Part shown: positions 7,448 to 17,201 of the stretch, in pieces
Layout: every line of letters begins with the position of its first letter
Position numbering within the stretch: the stretch's first letter is position 1
From: CAYJLF01 sp964371055
GTDB lineage: Bacteria > Eisenbacteria > RBG-16-71-46 > CAIMUX01
Assembly: GCA_964371055.1 (NCBI GenBank)
Contig: CAYJLF010000025.1
Span: 1-64,000, forward strand
DNA: 64,000 nucleotides
Direction of reading: 5' to 3'
The notes under the pieces: model-generated
Databases searched by the model: none
What the model saw: only the letters and a program-made list of their open reading frames with translations
What the model was told of the DNA's origin: nothing
Made by a program: the position numbers and the translations under genes

Positions 7448-7777
7448 ATGATCGAGAGCATCGGAGCAAGAAGCGCAGGACTCAGGCCTCCGACCGAGCT
7501 GCCGCTGCCGGGATCGGCCGCGGGCGCGGCCGGGGCGTCGGCCGGAGCGTCGAACGCAGGCGGATTCGCGGCCGATATGAAGCGCTTCCTGGGGGATGTC
7601 AACGAACTGCAGACGCGGTCGAACGATCTCTTTCAGGGCTTCGCCCGCGGCGAAGTGCAGGACCTCCACCAGGTGATGTTGGCGCAACAGGAGGCCGGCA
7701 TCGCCCTGCGTCTCGTCGGTGAGATGCGGGACCGGTTGCTGCAGTCCTACCAGGAAGTGATGCGGATGACGATGTAG
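7448..7777 (+). CDS. fliE: Flagellar hook-basal body complex protein FliE
   Basis: The protein has 109 residues. FliE joins the MS ring to the rod and is an early export substrate. An Ala/Gly-rich N-terminal segment is followed by the conserved C-terminal half: QTRSNDLFQGFARGEVQDLH, then VMLAQQEAGIALRLVGEMRD and LLQSYQEVMRMTM. A 7-base-arm hairpin (7784-7803) follows immediately, without a T-run. Confidence 0.92.
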   Translation: MIESIGARSAGLRPPTELPLPGSAAGAAGASAGASNAGGFAADMKRFLGDVNELQTRSNDLFQGFARGEVQDLHQVMLAQQEAGIALRLVGEMRDRLLQSYQEVMRMTM

Positions 7778-7866
7778 GCCCCGCCGCGCCGGCGACGGCG
7801 CGGTGAGGCGGACCGGTTCGACAGGAGGATCCGGGGGATGCGAGGACGCGGGACGCAGGAGGGGCG

Positions 7867-9369
7867 ATGAGCGCGTGGGCGGGTCTTGAGCGGTTCGGGC
7901 GGAAGCTGACGCCCAATCAGAGGCTCCTCTTCGGGACGCTCGCGGCGGCCTTCGTCGTGCTCATCATCTCGCTGGCGACCTGGGCCGGGCGGCCGCACTT
8001 CTCCGTTCTCTTCGCCAATCTCGATCCGGCCGACGGCAGCGCGATCGTGGATGAGCTCCGCAGCCAGAAGATCCCCTATCGGGTCGAGGACGGCGGCCGC
8101 ACGGTTCTCGTCCCCGAGGAGAAAGTCTACGAGACCCGCCTGACGCTGGCGGGCAACGGTCTTCCCGGCTCCGGCACCGGCTACGAGATCCTCGACTCGA
8201 ACAAGCTGGGCTGGACCGACTTCGTGCAGAAGCTGCAGTACCGGCGCGCCCTGGAAGGAGAGATCGCCCGTACCGTTCAGACGATCCAGGAGATCCAGGC
8301 GGCGCGCGTGCATCTCGTGCAGCCGGAGCAGAGCCTCTTCGTGGCCGAGGAGAAGCCGGCGACCGCTTCGGTCGTGCTTCGCCTCAAGCCGGGCGCCCGG
8401 CTCAACCCGGGGAACGTGCAGGCGATCGTCCACCTCGTCTCCTCCGCGGTCGAGGGTTTGCAGCCGGAAAACGTCACCATCCTCGACACGCGCGGCAACC
8501 TCCTCTCCTCGCCGGCCACCGACCCGTACCTCGGCGCGACCGCCGACCAGATCGCGATCCAGCGCGGCGTCGAAGAGCAACTCACCGGCAAGGTGCAGTC
8601 GCTGCTCGAGGCGGTGCTGGGACCGGGCAAGGCGGTGGTGCGGATCGCCGCCGAGATGGACTTCCGCCAGGCGGAGCGGACGACCGAGAGCTTCGACGCC
8701 GAGAACCCCGTGATCCGTTCGGAGGAACGTTCGGAGGAGACGGGAGCGGACGGCAGCCGGAGCGAGTCCGCGACGACGAACTACGAGATCTCGAAGACGG
8801 TGGAGCACGTCAGCGTTCCGACCGGGACGATCCAGCGGCTGACCGCTTCGGTCTTCGTCGACGGCAGCTACAAAGTCCTGCCGAAGGGAGCCAAGGAGTA
8901 CCTGCCGCGGTCCCCCGAGGAGTTGCAGAAGTTCGAGAAGATCATCCGCGACGCGGTCGGATTCAACTCCGAGCGCGGCGATCGGATCACGGTCGAGAAC
9001 CTCGCCTTCGACACGTCCGTCCTGGACCAGGAACGGAAGGAGATGGAGAAGGCGGACCGCCTGCAGATGGTCACCCAGCTCGGCGGCAAACTCCTCACCG
9101 GCGCGGTGCTGCTCGTCCTCTTCCTGGGGCTGCTGCGCATGGTGAAGCGGACGCGCTGGAGCGCGCCGGCCGGCGCGATGCCCTCGGCGGTCGGGCGCTC
9201 GGTCAACGTGCAGTTGGGTGGACCGGCCGAGGAAGCCCCGGTCATGTTGCCGGAGCGTCTCGAGAACCCGAAGTCCGCCCAGATTCAGAAACGGATCCAG
9301 GAACTCTCCCGGGTCAGTCCCGATCAGCTCGCGAAGCTGATCCGGGTCTGGCTGCGCGAAGAGGTTTGA
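7867..9369 (+). CDS. fliF: Flagellar MS-ring protein FliF
   Basis: This 500-residue inner-membrane ring protein is the base on which the C ring and export gate assemble. A transmembrane helix lies at about 20-40, the YscJ/FliF ring-building domains with the conserved LDPADGSAIVDELRSQKIPY lie at 45-220, and the second helix is at about 408-425. A cytoplasmic C-terminal tail (IQELSRVSPDQLAKLIRVWL) binds FliG. AGGAGGGGCG precedes the ATG. The length is somewhat shorter than Salmonella FliF (560). fliG starts 4 bases downstream. Confidence 0.95.
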   Translation: MSAWAGLERFGRKLTPNQRLLFGTLAAAFVVLIISLATWAGRPHFSVLFANLDPADGSAIVDELRSQKIPYRVEDGGRTVLVPEEKVYETRLTLAGNGLPGSGTGYEILDSNKLGWTDFVQKLQYRRALEGEIARTVQTIQEIQAARVHLVQPEQSLFVAEEKPATASVVLRLKPGARLNPGNVQAIVHLVSSAVEGLQPENVTILDTRGNLLSSPATDPYLGATADQIAIQRGVEEQLTGKVQSLLEAVLGPGKAVVRIAAEMDFRQAERTTESFDAENPVIRSEERSEETGADGSRSESATTNYEISKTVEHVSVPTGTIQRLTASVFVDGSYKVLPKGAKEYLPRSPEELQKFEKIIRDAVGFNSERGDRITVENLAFDTSVLDQERKEMEKADRLQMVTQLGGKLLTGAVLLVLFLGLLRMVKRTRWSAPAGAMPSAVGRSVNVQLGGPAEEAPVMLPERLENPKSAQIQKRIQELSRVSPDQLAKLIRVWLREEV

Positions 9370-9373
9370 CGGG

Positions 9374-10423
9374 ATGGCCGGCATGGATCATTCGCAGGCA
9401 CTGAAGAGCCTGATGGGCAGCCAGATGTCCGGGCCGCAGAAGGCGGCCTTGATCGTGATCGCCATGGGGCAGGAGGCGGCCGCCAAGGTCTTCAAGTCGC
9501 TCCGCGAGGATGACATCGAGTTGCTGACGGCCCAGGTGGCGCGCCTCGGCGACGTTTCTTCGGACACCTGCGACACCGTGCTCGAGGAATTCGACGAGCT
9601 GATGATGGCGAACACCTACCTGACCGAGGGGGGTCTGGAGGTGGCGCGCGACATCCTGCACAAGGCGCTCGGACCGGAGCGGGCGATGGAAGTGCTGGAC
9701 AAGATCCAGCAGACCGAAGCCTCGATCGGCGCCTTCAAGAAGCTGAATGATGTCGACGAGAAGCAGCTCGTCAATCTGATCCAGGGCGAACACCCGCAGA
9801 CGATCTCCCTCATCCTGGGGCAGCTCAAGCCGCAGCAGGCAGCCAGCGTGCTGGTGGCGCTGCCTGCGGAAGTGCAGCCCGACGTCGTCTCCCGCATGGC
9901 GACGATGGGGCAGATCTCTCCCGAGATGCTCACCGAGATCGAGGGTGTGCTGAAGCAGCACATCTCGGTCATGAGCCGCGCCAGCCGCAACCAGGCGGGA
10001 GGCGTGCAGGTGGTGGCCGAAATCCTGAACCTGGTCGATCGCTCCTCGGAGAAGAACATCCTCGGGGTGATGGAGCGGGAGAACCCGGACCTGGCCACGC
10101 AGATCAAGAATCTGATGTTCGTCTTCGAGGATGTCCTGCATCTCGGCGACCGCGAGATCCAGCGCGTCCTGAAGGACGTCGACTCCCGCGACCTGGCGGT
10201 GGCGCTCAAGCTGGCCTCGGACGAGGTCAAGACCAAGATCTTCGGGAACCTCTCGCAGCGCGCGGCCGAGATGCTCAAGGACGAGCTCGACTTCCTCGGC
10301 CCGGTGCGGCTGAAGAACGTCGAAGACGCGCAGCGGCGGATCGTCGATGTCGTGCGCAAGCTGGACGAGGGCGGGGAGATCCACATCAGCCGCGGCGGCA
10401 AGGGGGAGGAGCTCATTGTCTAG
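9374..10423 (+). CDS. fliG: Flagellar motor switch protein FliG
   Basis: The 349 residues cover the usual N, middle and C domains. Recognisable blocks are GPQKAALIVIAMGQEAAAKV, the EHPQT middle-domain motif (QGEHPQTISLILGQLKP), and the C-terminal charged torque helix VALKLASDEVKTKIFGNLSQ followed by RAAEMLKDELDFLGPVRL. It links the FliF ring to FliM and carries the stator-contact residues. fliH starts inside its 3' end (8-base overlap). Confidence 0.95.
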   Translation: MAGMDHSQALKSLMGSQMSGPQKAALIVIAMGQEAAAKVFKSLREDDIELLTAQVARLGDVSSDTCDTVLEEFDELMMANTYLTEGGLEVARDILHKALGPERAMEVLDKIQQTEASIGAFKKLNDVDEKQLVNLIQGEHPQTISLILGQLKPQQAASVLVALPAEVQPDVVSRMATMGQISPEMLTEIEGVLKQHISVMSRASRNQAGGVQVVAEILNLVDRSSEKNILGVMERENPDLATQIKNLMFVFEDVLHLGDREIQRVLKDVDSRDLAVALKLASDEVKTKIFGNLSQRAAEMLKDELDFLGPVRLKNVEDAQRRIVDVVRKLDEGGEIHISRGGKGEELIV

Positions 10424-11042
10424 CGTGCTGCGGACTCCCCCGGTCGAGTCGCGGGCCTTCTTCCTGCGCCCCCCGGATGCGTGCGAGACCGAGAGGCTCG
10501 CCCGCTACAGCGACCTCGAACTCCGCGAGGCGCTGGCCGGGGCGACCGGGAGCGCGGAGGCGCGGGTGCGCGCGGAGATGGAGTCGACGCTGCAGGAGCT
10601 GTCCGAGCGGACCGCCCGCGCGGCGGACGGGCTCATCGCTGCGGCCCGCGGCCTCGCGGCCGGGCGCCGGGGGCTGCTCGAGTCGGCGGCCGAGGAGGTG
10701 ATCGCACTGGCGATGGCGATCGCGGAGAGGATCGTCCGGCAGCAGATCGAGCTGGACCATGAGGTCGCCTTGCGCGCGGCGCGCGAACTCCTGCAGCGGG
10801 CGGCGGCCGGCGCGCGGGTCGTGGTCCGCCTCTCGCCGAGCGACCACGCGCTGGTCCAGGAGCGGTTGGATGGACTGGCCGAGACCTCCGGACTCGACGG
10901 GGTCAGGCTGCGGGTCGATCCGACCGTCACCCCGGGGGGGTGCGTAGTCGAGACCGATGCCGGAAGTCTGGATGCCCGGATCGAGACGCAGCTCGAGCGG
11001 ATCGCCGCCGCGCTCCGCCCGGTCCTGGAGGAGGCGGCATGA
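10416..11042 (+). CDS. fliH: Flagellar export regulator FliH
   Basis: The predicted protein has 208 residues from TTG 10416, chosen because GGGGAGGA ends 5 bases upstream; GTG 10425 is the alternative. The long amphipathic coiled-coil middle (about 40-110) and the C-terminal FliH/HrpE fold (VALRAARELLQRAAAGARVV, then VTPGGCVVETDAGSLDAR) are typical. FliH holds the FliI ATPase in the export apparatus stalk. The gene overlaps fliG by 8 bases and fliI by 4. Confidence 0.88.
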   Translation: MSSVLRTPPVESRAFFLRPPDACETERLARYSDLELREALAGATGSAEARVRAEMESTLQELSERTARAADGLIAAARGLAAGRRGLLESAAEEVIALAMAIAERIVRQQIELDHEVALRAARELLQRAAAGARVVVRLSPSDHALVQERLDGLAETSGLDGVRLRVDPTVTPGGCVVETDAGSLDARIETQLERIAAALRPVLEEAA

Positions 11043-12394
11043 GCGAAGCAGCCGCCACGATCCTCGGCCGGGCCCTCGATCGCAGTCGCGAGCAGCTCGA
11101 CCTCGTCGATCCGGTCCGTGAGACCGGTACCGTCGTCAAAGTCGCCGGGCCGCTGGTCGAATCGACCGGCCCGCGCGCGGCGGTCGGGGAGATCTGTCCG
11201 ATCCTGTCGGCGGGAGGGCGCGAGCCGATCGTCGCCGAGGTGGTGGGATTCCGCGACCATCGCCTGCTTCTCATGGCCTACGGGTCGATGGATGGGCTCC
11301 GGGCCGGAGCGGAGGTCCGTTCGACCGGCCAGCCGCTCCTGGCGCCGGTCGGCGACGCTCTGCTCGGGCGCGTGCTCGACGGCCTGGGCCGGCCGATGGA
11401 CGGCCGCGGCCCGCTGGAGGGCGCGGCGATGGTTCCGGTCGCCGTCCGTCCGCCGCACCCGCTCGACCGCCAGCGGATCAGCGAACCTCTCGGCACCGGC
11501 ATCCGTTCCATCGACGGGCTCAACACGATCGGCCGCGGCCAGCGGGTCGGGATCTTCGCCGGCAGCGGCGTTGGCAAGTCGGTCCTGCTCGGTACGATCG
11601 CGCGGCGGACCGATGCCGAGGTCAACGTGGTGGCGCTGGTCGGCGAGCGCGGGCGCGAGGTGAAGGAGTTCCTCGATCGCGACCTGACCGAGGAAGGACT
11701 CTCCCGCTCCGTCGTCGTGGTCGCGACCTCCGAGCAGCCTCCGCTGGTCCGGGTCAAGGCCGCGCTCCTGGCCACCCGCATCGCCGAACACTTCCGCGAC
11801 CGCGGACGCCACGTCCTCTTGATGATGGACTCGCTGACCCGCTTCGCCATGGCGCAGCGCGAGGTCGGGCTCCTCGCCGGCGAGCCTCCCACCACGAAGG
11901 GATACACCCCGAGCTGCTTCGCCGCCCTGCCGCAGCTTCTGGAACGAGCGGGGATGGGCGAGCGCGGTTCGGTCACCGGCCTTTACACCGTCCTGGTCGA
12001 GGGGGATGACCTCAACGATCCGGTCGCCGACGCGGCCCGCTCCGTCCTGGACGGGCACATCGTCCTCTCGAGGCTGCTCGCCACGATGAACCACTATCCG
12101 GCGGTCGACGTCCTCGAGAGCGTCTCCCGCTGCATGCCCGACGTGGCGCACCCCGGCCAGGAGGAAGCCGCCGCGCGCGTGCGCGAGTGGCTGGCCGCGT
12201 GGCGCGGCTCGGAAGATCTCATCCAGCTCGGCGCCTACGTGGCCGGCACGAATCCTGTCACCGACGAAGCGATCGCGCGCCGCCCGGCCATCCTGCGCTT
12301 CCTGCGGCAGGGCTCCGGCGAGGGGACGCCGATCGAGCGAACGGTCTCCTGGCTGATCGAGCTGGCGACGTCCAGTGGGGAGGAAGGGCGATGA
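11039..12394 (+). CDS. fliI: Flagellum-specific ATPase FliI
   Basis: This 451-residue export ATPase is related to F1 beta. Walker A is GIFAGSGVGKSVLL (about residues 173-186). Walker B lies in RHVLLMMDSLTRFAMAQREV, and GEPPTTKGYTPSCF is the family signature. It unfolds or releases export substrates at the base of the type III gate. The ATG at 11039 overlaps the fliH stop; the upstream in-frame extension would lie wholly inside fliH. Confidence 0.95.
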   Translation: MSEAAATILGRALDRSREQLDLVDPVRETGTVVKVAGPLVESTGPRAAVGEICPILSAGGREPIVAEVVGFRDHRLLLMAYGSMDGLRAGAEVRSTGQPLLAPVGDALLGRVLDGLGRPMDGRGPLEGAAMVPVAVRPPHPLDRQRISEPLGTGIRSIDGLNTIGRGQRVGIFAGSGVGKSVLLGTIARRTDAEVNVVALVGERGREVKEFLDRDLTEEGLSRSVVVVATSEQPPLVRVKAALLATRIAEHFRDRGRHVLLMMDSLTRFAMAQREVGLLAGEPPTTKGYTPSCFAALPQLLERAGMGERGSVTGLYTVLVEGDDLNDPVADAARSVLDGHIVLSRLLATMNHYPAVDVLESVSRCMPDVAHPGQEEAAARVREWLAAWRGSEDLIQLGAYVAGTNPVTDEAIARRPAILRFLRQGSGEGTPIERTVSWLIELATSSGEEGR

Positions 12395-12834
12395 AGAAGT
12401 TCCATTTCACGCTCGAGGGGGTGGCCCGGGTGCGGGAGCTGGGCGTGAAGGAGCGGGAGCGGACGCTCGCCGCGGCCCACGATGCGCAACGCCAGGCCGA
12501 GGAGGCCCGCGTCGGCGCGGCTGCGCGGCTGGAGCATGCGGTCGCCTCGTCGCCGGCCGGCACCATCGTGCATGTCCGGCATCTCCTCGAGCTCGACGCG
12601 GAGCGCCGTCGCCTGCGGACCGAGCTCTTGCGGGAGGAGAACCGGCTGCAGCACGAGGACCGGCGGGTGGAGGCGGAACGTGGTCTCCTCATCGAGGCGC
12701 GCCGAGGGGCGCAGGCGGTCGAGAAGCTGCGTGAGCGCCGCTACGCCGAGTTCCTGCGCGCGGTCGTGCGGGCGGAGCAGAAGGTGACCGATGAGGCGGC
12801 GGCGAGATCGCACCGCCAGGCGAGGGTGTCGTGA
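12391..12834 (+). CDS. fliJ: Flagellar export chaperone FliJ
   Basis: The protein has 147 residues and is almost entirely coiled coil (rich in Glu, Arg and Ala), with the typical FliJ start MKKFHFTLEGVARVRELGVK. FliJ is the central stalk of the FliI hexamer and an escort protein for chaperones. The gene overlaps fliI by 4 bases (ATGA) and motE by 4 (GTGA). Sequence conservation in FliJ is low, so position carries much of the weight. Confidence 0.85.
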   Translation: MKKFHFTLEGVARVRELGVKERERTLAAAHDAQRQAEEARVGAAARLEHAVASSPAGTIVHVRHLLELDAERRRLRTELLREENRLQHEDRRVEAERGLLIEARRGAQAVEKLRERRYAEFLRAVVRAEQKVTDEAAARSHRQARVS

Positions 12835-13502
12835 CGCGAATCTCTGAGCGGGGGGCAGGTCCTCTCGGATCGATTCTCGCCCTCCTCTTCGGCGGGGGCG
12901 CGGCGATGGTCGTGATCGCGCTCTTCATGACCGGGCTGGCGCAGGAGGCGATCCTGCCGCGGATCAAAGCGCGTGCGGAACGGGCGATGGCGGATGTCCG
13001 CTCGCGCGTCGACGGCGCGCGGAGCGACTCGACCGCGGTCGCCGAGATGGACCCCGCGGTGGCCGGAAGTACTGCCGGCTCGGCGTCGGACCCGGCCGTG
13101 GATGACTCTCTCGCCGCTCTTCGCTCGCAGCTCGAGACCGAAAAGGCGTTTCTCGCGGAGCGCGAGCGGGAACTGCAGCGGATGCGTGGAGGAATCGACA
13201 GCCTGATCAACGGGCGCGCGGCGCTTCAGGAGACCGAGCTGAAGCGTCAGGCGAAGCTCCTGGCCGCGATGCGGGCCGACGAGGCGGCGCGCGTGCTCGC
13301 CGCGATGCCCGATCCGCTGGTGCAGGCCCTTCTGGCGCAGATGAACGCCCGGGCCGCGTCCAAGGTGCTCGGAAAGCTCGATCCAGTCCGGGTGGCGCGT
13401 CTCTCCACCCAGGCCATGACCCAGGCGGATCTTTCGAGTTCGGTTCTCCCCTCGGGATCGGACGGAACGCCCGCCATCGACCCGGCGGTGAGCGCGCCCT
13501 GA
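12831..13502 (+). CDS. motE: MotE-like flagellar protein
   Basis: The protein has 223 residues. A transmembrane helix lies at about 13-35, followed by a periplasmic coiled coil (about 95-140) and a C-terminal MgtE-N/FliG-middle-like domain (DEAARVLAAMPDPLVQALLA, then MNARAASKVLGKLDPVRVAR). This architecture and the place between fliJ and fliK match MotE, a periplasmic chaperone for MotC in rhizobia and widespread elsewhere. Whether it acts on a stator here is unknown, since no motAB or motC gene lies in the window. The GTG start is coupled to fliJ. Confidence 0.75.
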   Translation: MTRISERGAGPLGSILALLFGGGAAMVVIALFMTGLAQEAILPRIKARAERAMADVRSRVDGARSDSTAVAEMDPAVAGSTAGSASDPAVDDSLAALRSQLETEKAFLAERERELQRMRGGIDSLINGRAALQETELKRQAKLLAAMRADEAARVLAAMPDPLVQALLAQMNARAASKVLGKLDPVRVARLSTQAMTQADLSSSVLPSGSDGTPAIDPAVSAP

Positions 13503-13542
13503 GCGGCGCTCATCCCAGGATCCGTGGAACCAGGAAGGTACC

Positions 13543-16521
13543 ATGAGCCTGTCCCCGTGGATGCAGATCCTGACCGGAGGAGCGCGGAGCTTCTCCGGCC
13601 CGACCGTGCCCCTCTCGCCCCGGCGAGAAGCGGAGACCTGGATCGCGGACCGACCGCGCCTCGATGACTTCGCCGCGACTCTGGCGGCGGCCGGTGACGC
13701 AACGGACGAGGTCTCCCGTGCCGTCGAGAGCCCGGAGGACGACGTCGCGCTGGCGCCCCGTCCGCGCGATCGAGCCGATGTCGGGCGCGAGCCGCGCGAT
13801 CGGCGCGAGGTCGCTGAAGAGGCGCGGGCGGAAGCCGACGCGGCCGGCACCAAGGAGCAAGCGCGCGACCGGGCCGACGTGGAGGAGCAACGCGACCGCG
13901 CGCAGACGCGAGCCGCGGACGCGATGAGAGCCCAATCCGCACCGGCGCCGGAGTCGCGTCCAGAGCCCCCGACGGTCGGCTCGAGCGCGGACGTCGCGAA
14001 CCCTGAGGGTGACGCCGCCGAGTCCGCGCAGACGATCTACGCGACCGCGAGCGGATCGCGTCCGTCGGGGTCGGCCGGCTCCGTGCCCGGTAGCGACCCC
14101 CGTCCTGCGTCGTCGACGCGACTCGAATCGGACGCGAGCGGGCCGAGTCACGAGGGGCGGGGAGTGCCAGCGGCACCCGGGACCTCCGGCGGCCGCGCGT
14201 CCTCAACCTCGCTTCGCGCGGAGGACGCAGGGCGGATGGCGAACGCGACGGCACCGGGCACGAACCTTTCCGCCGGGATCGCCACGCCTGCGACGGGCGT
14301 CACGACGATGGTGGCCGCGCTGCCCGGCAGCGCTGCTCAACGCCTCCCGGCGTCCGGCCGCCGCGCGGAGACCACCCCTGTGGCTGTCGCCCCCCTGCCG
14401 GTGACGCCGGGCTCGAGCGATGCCCCCGCCGCCGAGCGCGGGCCGAGCGGATCGATGGGTGGTCCGGATCGGTCGATCTCCTCACTTCTCCGCGGGCTTC
14501 CGATCGGATTCCCGGGCGGCGGGAGCGGAGAGCTTGCGATCGATGTGCCGGCGACGGCGACTGGACCTGGCCCGGCCTCCGGGACGAACGGCGCGAGCAA
14601 CGACGCATGGCGGGTGACGTCGCCGGCTGGCTCTGCCCGCGGGCCGCAGGTCGCGATGCCTACGCTCGCGGCGGCCGCCGCGGGGGACGCCACGACCACC
14701 GCGGCCGCGGAGCAGGCGGGAATCTCGACCGGCGGCGCGTTCTCCGTGGGCGCGGAGGTCACGTCCGCCGTGAGACCGGGTGCGCCCGGCGGCGAAACGA
14801 CGATCGCGGCGCCGACGAACGATCCTTTGGTGAAGGCGGATCTGGCCATGGCGGCGCCCGCTTCGGCCGGGGGTGAGATGCCGGTCGACCGAGGCCCGTC
14901 GCTTGCCTCGACGATTCCTGGCTCGACGTCGGGTCCGCAGGGAGGCTTGCGGGTGGATGACGGCGCCGGCGTGCGCGGCCTCGACTCCGCGCCGCGACCG
15001 GCGACGGTGGTGCCGGGAGCGGAGCGTCTCGGTGCATTCCAGCGTGCGGACGGGGCGTCTGCGGCCGCGGGGACGAAGTCGACCTTCGAGCACGGAGCGA
15101 GCTCGAAGGCCGCGGAGGCCGGACCGCGCACGGAGTCCACAGCCACGGCGAACGCTGCGGGCCAGACGGGACCCGCCGTCGGGGATGACGGCCTGCTGCC
15201 GACGGGGCGGGCGCAGGTGCCCGTGTCCGCTCCCGACGGAAGTGCTCCCTCGCCCTCACCGTCCGTATCTCCCTCTCACGGTGCGTCCACCGCGACACCG
15301 GGCGAGTCGGCCCTGTCGCGTGCGGGGGCGGATCGGCCGGGAACGGGAGAAGGCGTGCGGGGCGCATCGACGCGGGGTGGATCGTCCGACCTTTTGACCG
15401 GCGCGGCCACGGTGGGAACGGCCGGAATGGCCGACGCCCCACCACGCGGCGACCCGGCCTCGGGGGGCCTTCCGGACGGATCGATGGCTCCGGCGTCCGG
15501 GCTCTCGCTCGAGTCCAGCCGCTCCGTGGCGCCGGCCTGGCAGGTCGATCGCGGGGCCACGCCGCAGGGCGCGTCGGGATCGACGTCCTTGTCCAAAGCC
15601 GTCGCCGACGCGACGAACGACGCGACCCATGGCGCGACCCACTCCTCCGCATCCTCGCGCGCGGCGTCGGAGGCGATGGAGGCCGCCACGACGGCCGCGG
15701 TCTCGTCCCCTTCGAACGCCGCGATGACGTCCGCCCCGATCGCCGCGGGCTCGACGGAGCCTTTCTCCGCTGCCGTGGATGCCTCGCATGCGGCCGCGGC
15801 GGGCGGCGCGATGCCCCTCGAGGAGTCATCGCAGCCGATCCGGTCGAGCGGGGAACCCGTCGTGTTGGCACCGGCCACGCGCTCGTCGAGCGGGTCACCG
15901 GCCGCGGCCTCCCGCGCGACGCCACGCGTGCTCGATCCCGGCGCCCCGGTCACGCCGCGCGATCTGCCGACCGCGGTTCCTCACACCTTGAAGCTGGCCG
16001 TGCGCGAGGGGGTACGTGAGGCGCGGATCCGCCTCTGGCCGCCGGAACTGGGAGCGGTGCGGGTCGACCTGCGCGTGAACGGGCATCAGGTGACGGCTCG
16101 TTTCGAAGCCGAGCGGGCCGACGTCCGCACGATGCTCGAGAGCATGCGGAGCGAGCTGAGCCGCGGCCTGCAGGAGGCGGGCCTGAAGTTGCAGAGCCTG
16201 GACATCGCCGCGGCCGGTGACGGTGCCCTGCGGAGCTCGGGCGGCCCCGAGGCTCGCGCGGCCGGTGGAAGCTCGTCCCTGACGGGCGGTTCGTCCGACG
16301 GGAGCGGATCGCCGGATCGGAACGGATCGAACCCGCTGGGTGGAGACGATGCCTGGAGCGCGGGTGCGCGCCAGGGCGGGCGTCAGGGCGAGCACGGCGG
16401 AGGCGCGTCGCCGCGCATCGATCCGGCTTCGCGAGTGGCGCCGGAGCGTGAGGCGGTGGATCGCGGGCGATCCGGCCCGGTCGGGCCGGACCAGCGCGAC
16501 GCCGTCGATGCCTGGGCCTGA
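13543..16521 (+). CDS. fliK: Very long flagellar hook-length control protein FliK
   Basis: The predicted protein has 992 residues, more than twice the 405 of Salmonella FliK. The region at about 20-135 is Arg/Asp/Glu/Ala-rich and probably helical. From about 140 to 800 it is Ala/Gly/Ser/Thr/Pro low complexity and likely disordered. The C-terminal Flg_hook domain (about 805-900) is clear: LKLAVREGVREARIRLWPPE, then LGAVRVDLRVNGHQVTARFE. FliK acts as ruler and switches FlhB to filament export, so the long disordered region would make the ruler. A Gly/Ser/Arg-rich tail of about 90 residues follows. It sits between motE and flgD, as expected. Confidence 0.82.
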   Translation: MSLSPWMQILTGGARSFSGPTVPLSPRREAETWIADRPRLDDFAATLAAAGDATDEVSRAVESPEDDVALAPRPRDRADVGREPRDRREVAEEARAEADAAGTKEQARDRADVEEQRDRAQTRAADAMRAQSAPAPESRPEPPTVGSSADVANPEGDAAESAQTIYATASGSRPSGSAGSVPGSDPRPASSTRLESDASGPSHEGRGVPAAPGTSGGRASSTSLRAEDAGRMANATAPGTNLSAGIATPATGVTTMVAALPGSAAQRLPASGRRAETTPVAVAPLPVTPGSSDAPAAERGPSGSMGGPDRSISSLLRGLPIGFPGGGSGELAIDVPATATGPGPASGTNGASNDAWRVTSPAGSARGPQVAMPTLAAAAAGDATTTAAAEQAGISTGGAFSVGAEVTSAVRPGAPGGETTIAAPTNDPLVKADLAMAAPASAGGEMPVDRGPSLASTIPGSTSGPQGGLRVDDGAGVRGLDSAPRPATVVPGAERLGAFQRADGASAAAGTKSTFEHGASSKAAEAGPRTESTATANAAGQTGPAVGDDGLLPTGRAQVPVSAPDGSAPSPSPSVSPSHGASTATPGESALSRAGADRPGTGEGVRGASTRGGSSDLLTGAATVGTAGMADAPPRGDPASGGLPDGSMAPASGLSLESSRSVAPAWQVDRGATPQGASGSTSLSKAVADATNDATHGATHSSASSRAASEAMEAATTAAVSSPSNAAMTSAPIAAGSTEPFSAAVDASHAAAAGGAMPLEESSQPIRSSGEPVVLAPATRSSSGSPAAASRATPRVLDPGAPVTPRDLPTAVPHTLKLAVREGVREARIRLWPPELGAVRVDLRVNGHQVTARFEAERADVRTMLESMRSELSRGLQEAGLKLQSLDIAAAGDGALRSSGGPEARAAGGSSSLTGGSSDGSGSPDRNGSNPLGGDDAWSAGARQGGRQGEHGGGASPRIDPASRVAPEREAVDRGRSGPVGPDQRDAVDAWA

Positions 16522-16544
16522 CGGAAGGCGAAAAGGAGAACGGC

Positions 16545-17201
16545 ATGGAGATCACCTCGACCACCTCGGCGACGCAGACCGGTACGACGGCGGCGGCCTC
16601 GCGCGAGACGATGGACAAGGATTCGTTCCTCAAGCTGCTCATCACGCAGATGCAGTACCAGGATCCGCTCTCGCCGATGGACAACACGGAGTTTCTGGCG
16701 CAGATGGCGCAGTTCAGCTCCCTCGAGCAGATGCAGAACCTGAATTCGAGTTTCGAGACGAACATGCTGCTGACCCAGGCGCTCAACAACTCGGCGGCGG
16801 CGGGACTGATCGGTCGTCACGTCCGCGCATCGGGGGACACTGTCGCGCTGGGTGAGAGCGGCGGCGTCGAGCTTGGCTACTTCCTGCCGTCCGAGGCGGA
16901 GACGGTCACCATCACGATCTATGACAGCCAGGGACGCGAAGTGCGCACGCTCGTCAGTGATCAGACCGACAGCGGCGCCCAGCGCTTCACCTGGAACGGT
17001 AACGATCTTTCGGGACAACGGGTGGCCGCGGGCGACTACAGCTTTGCGATTTCAGCCAAGGATGAAAACGGCGCGGAGATCTCGGCCACGAGCCTGGTCT
17101 CCGGGCTCGTCGAAGGGGTGACCTACCGGAACGGCGGAGCCTATCTCCTGGTCGAGGGACGCGAGATCTCGCTCTCCGAGGTGTTGGAGGTCTACCAGTG
17201 A
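16545..17201 (+). CDS. flgD: Flagellar hook cap protein FlgD
   Basis: The protein has 218 residues. The N-terminal export and conserved block includes SFLKLLITQMQYQDPLSPMD and NTEFLAQMAQFSSLEQMQNL. The C-terminal half holds the FlgD Ig-like domain (VTITIYDSQGREVRTLVSDQ, then FTWNGNDLSGQRVAAGDYSF). It scaffolds hook polymerisation. The same Ig-like domain family appears at the C termini of three secreted proteins in this window. Confidence 0.94.
   Translation: MEITSTTSATQTGTTAAASRETMDKDSFLKLLITQMQYQDPLSPMDNTEFLAQMAQFSSLEQMQNLNSSFETNMLLTQALNNSAAAGLIGRHVRASGDTVALGESGGVELGYFLPSEAETVTITIYDSQGREVRTLVSDQTDSGAQRFTWNGNDLSGQRVAAGDYSFAISAKDENGAEISATSLVSGLVEGVTYRNGGAYLLVEGREISLSEVLEVYQ

Noticed and set aside
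7784..7803. Hairpin after fliE as a terminator
   Set aside because: Arms of only seven bases, no T-run, and fliF follows in the same direction with a good ribosome site.
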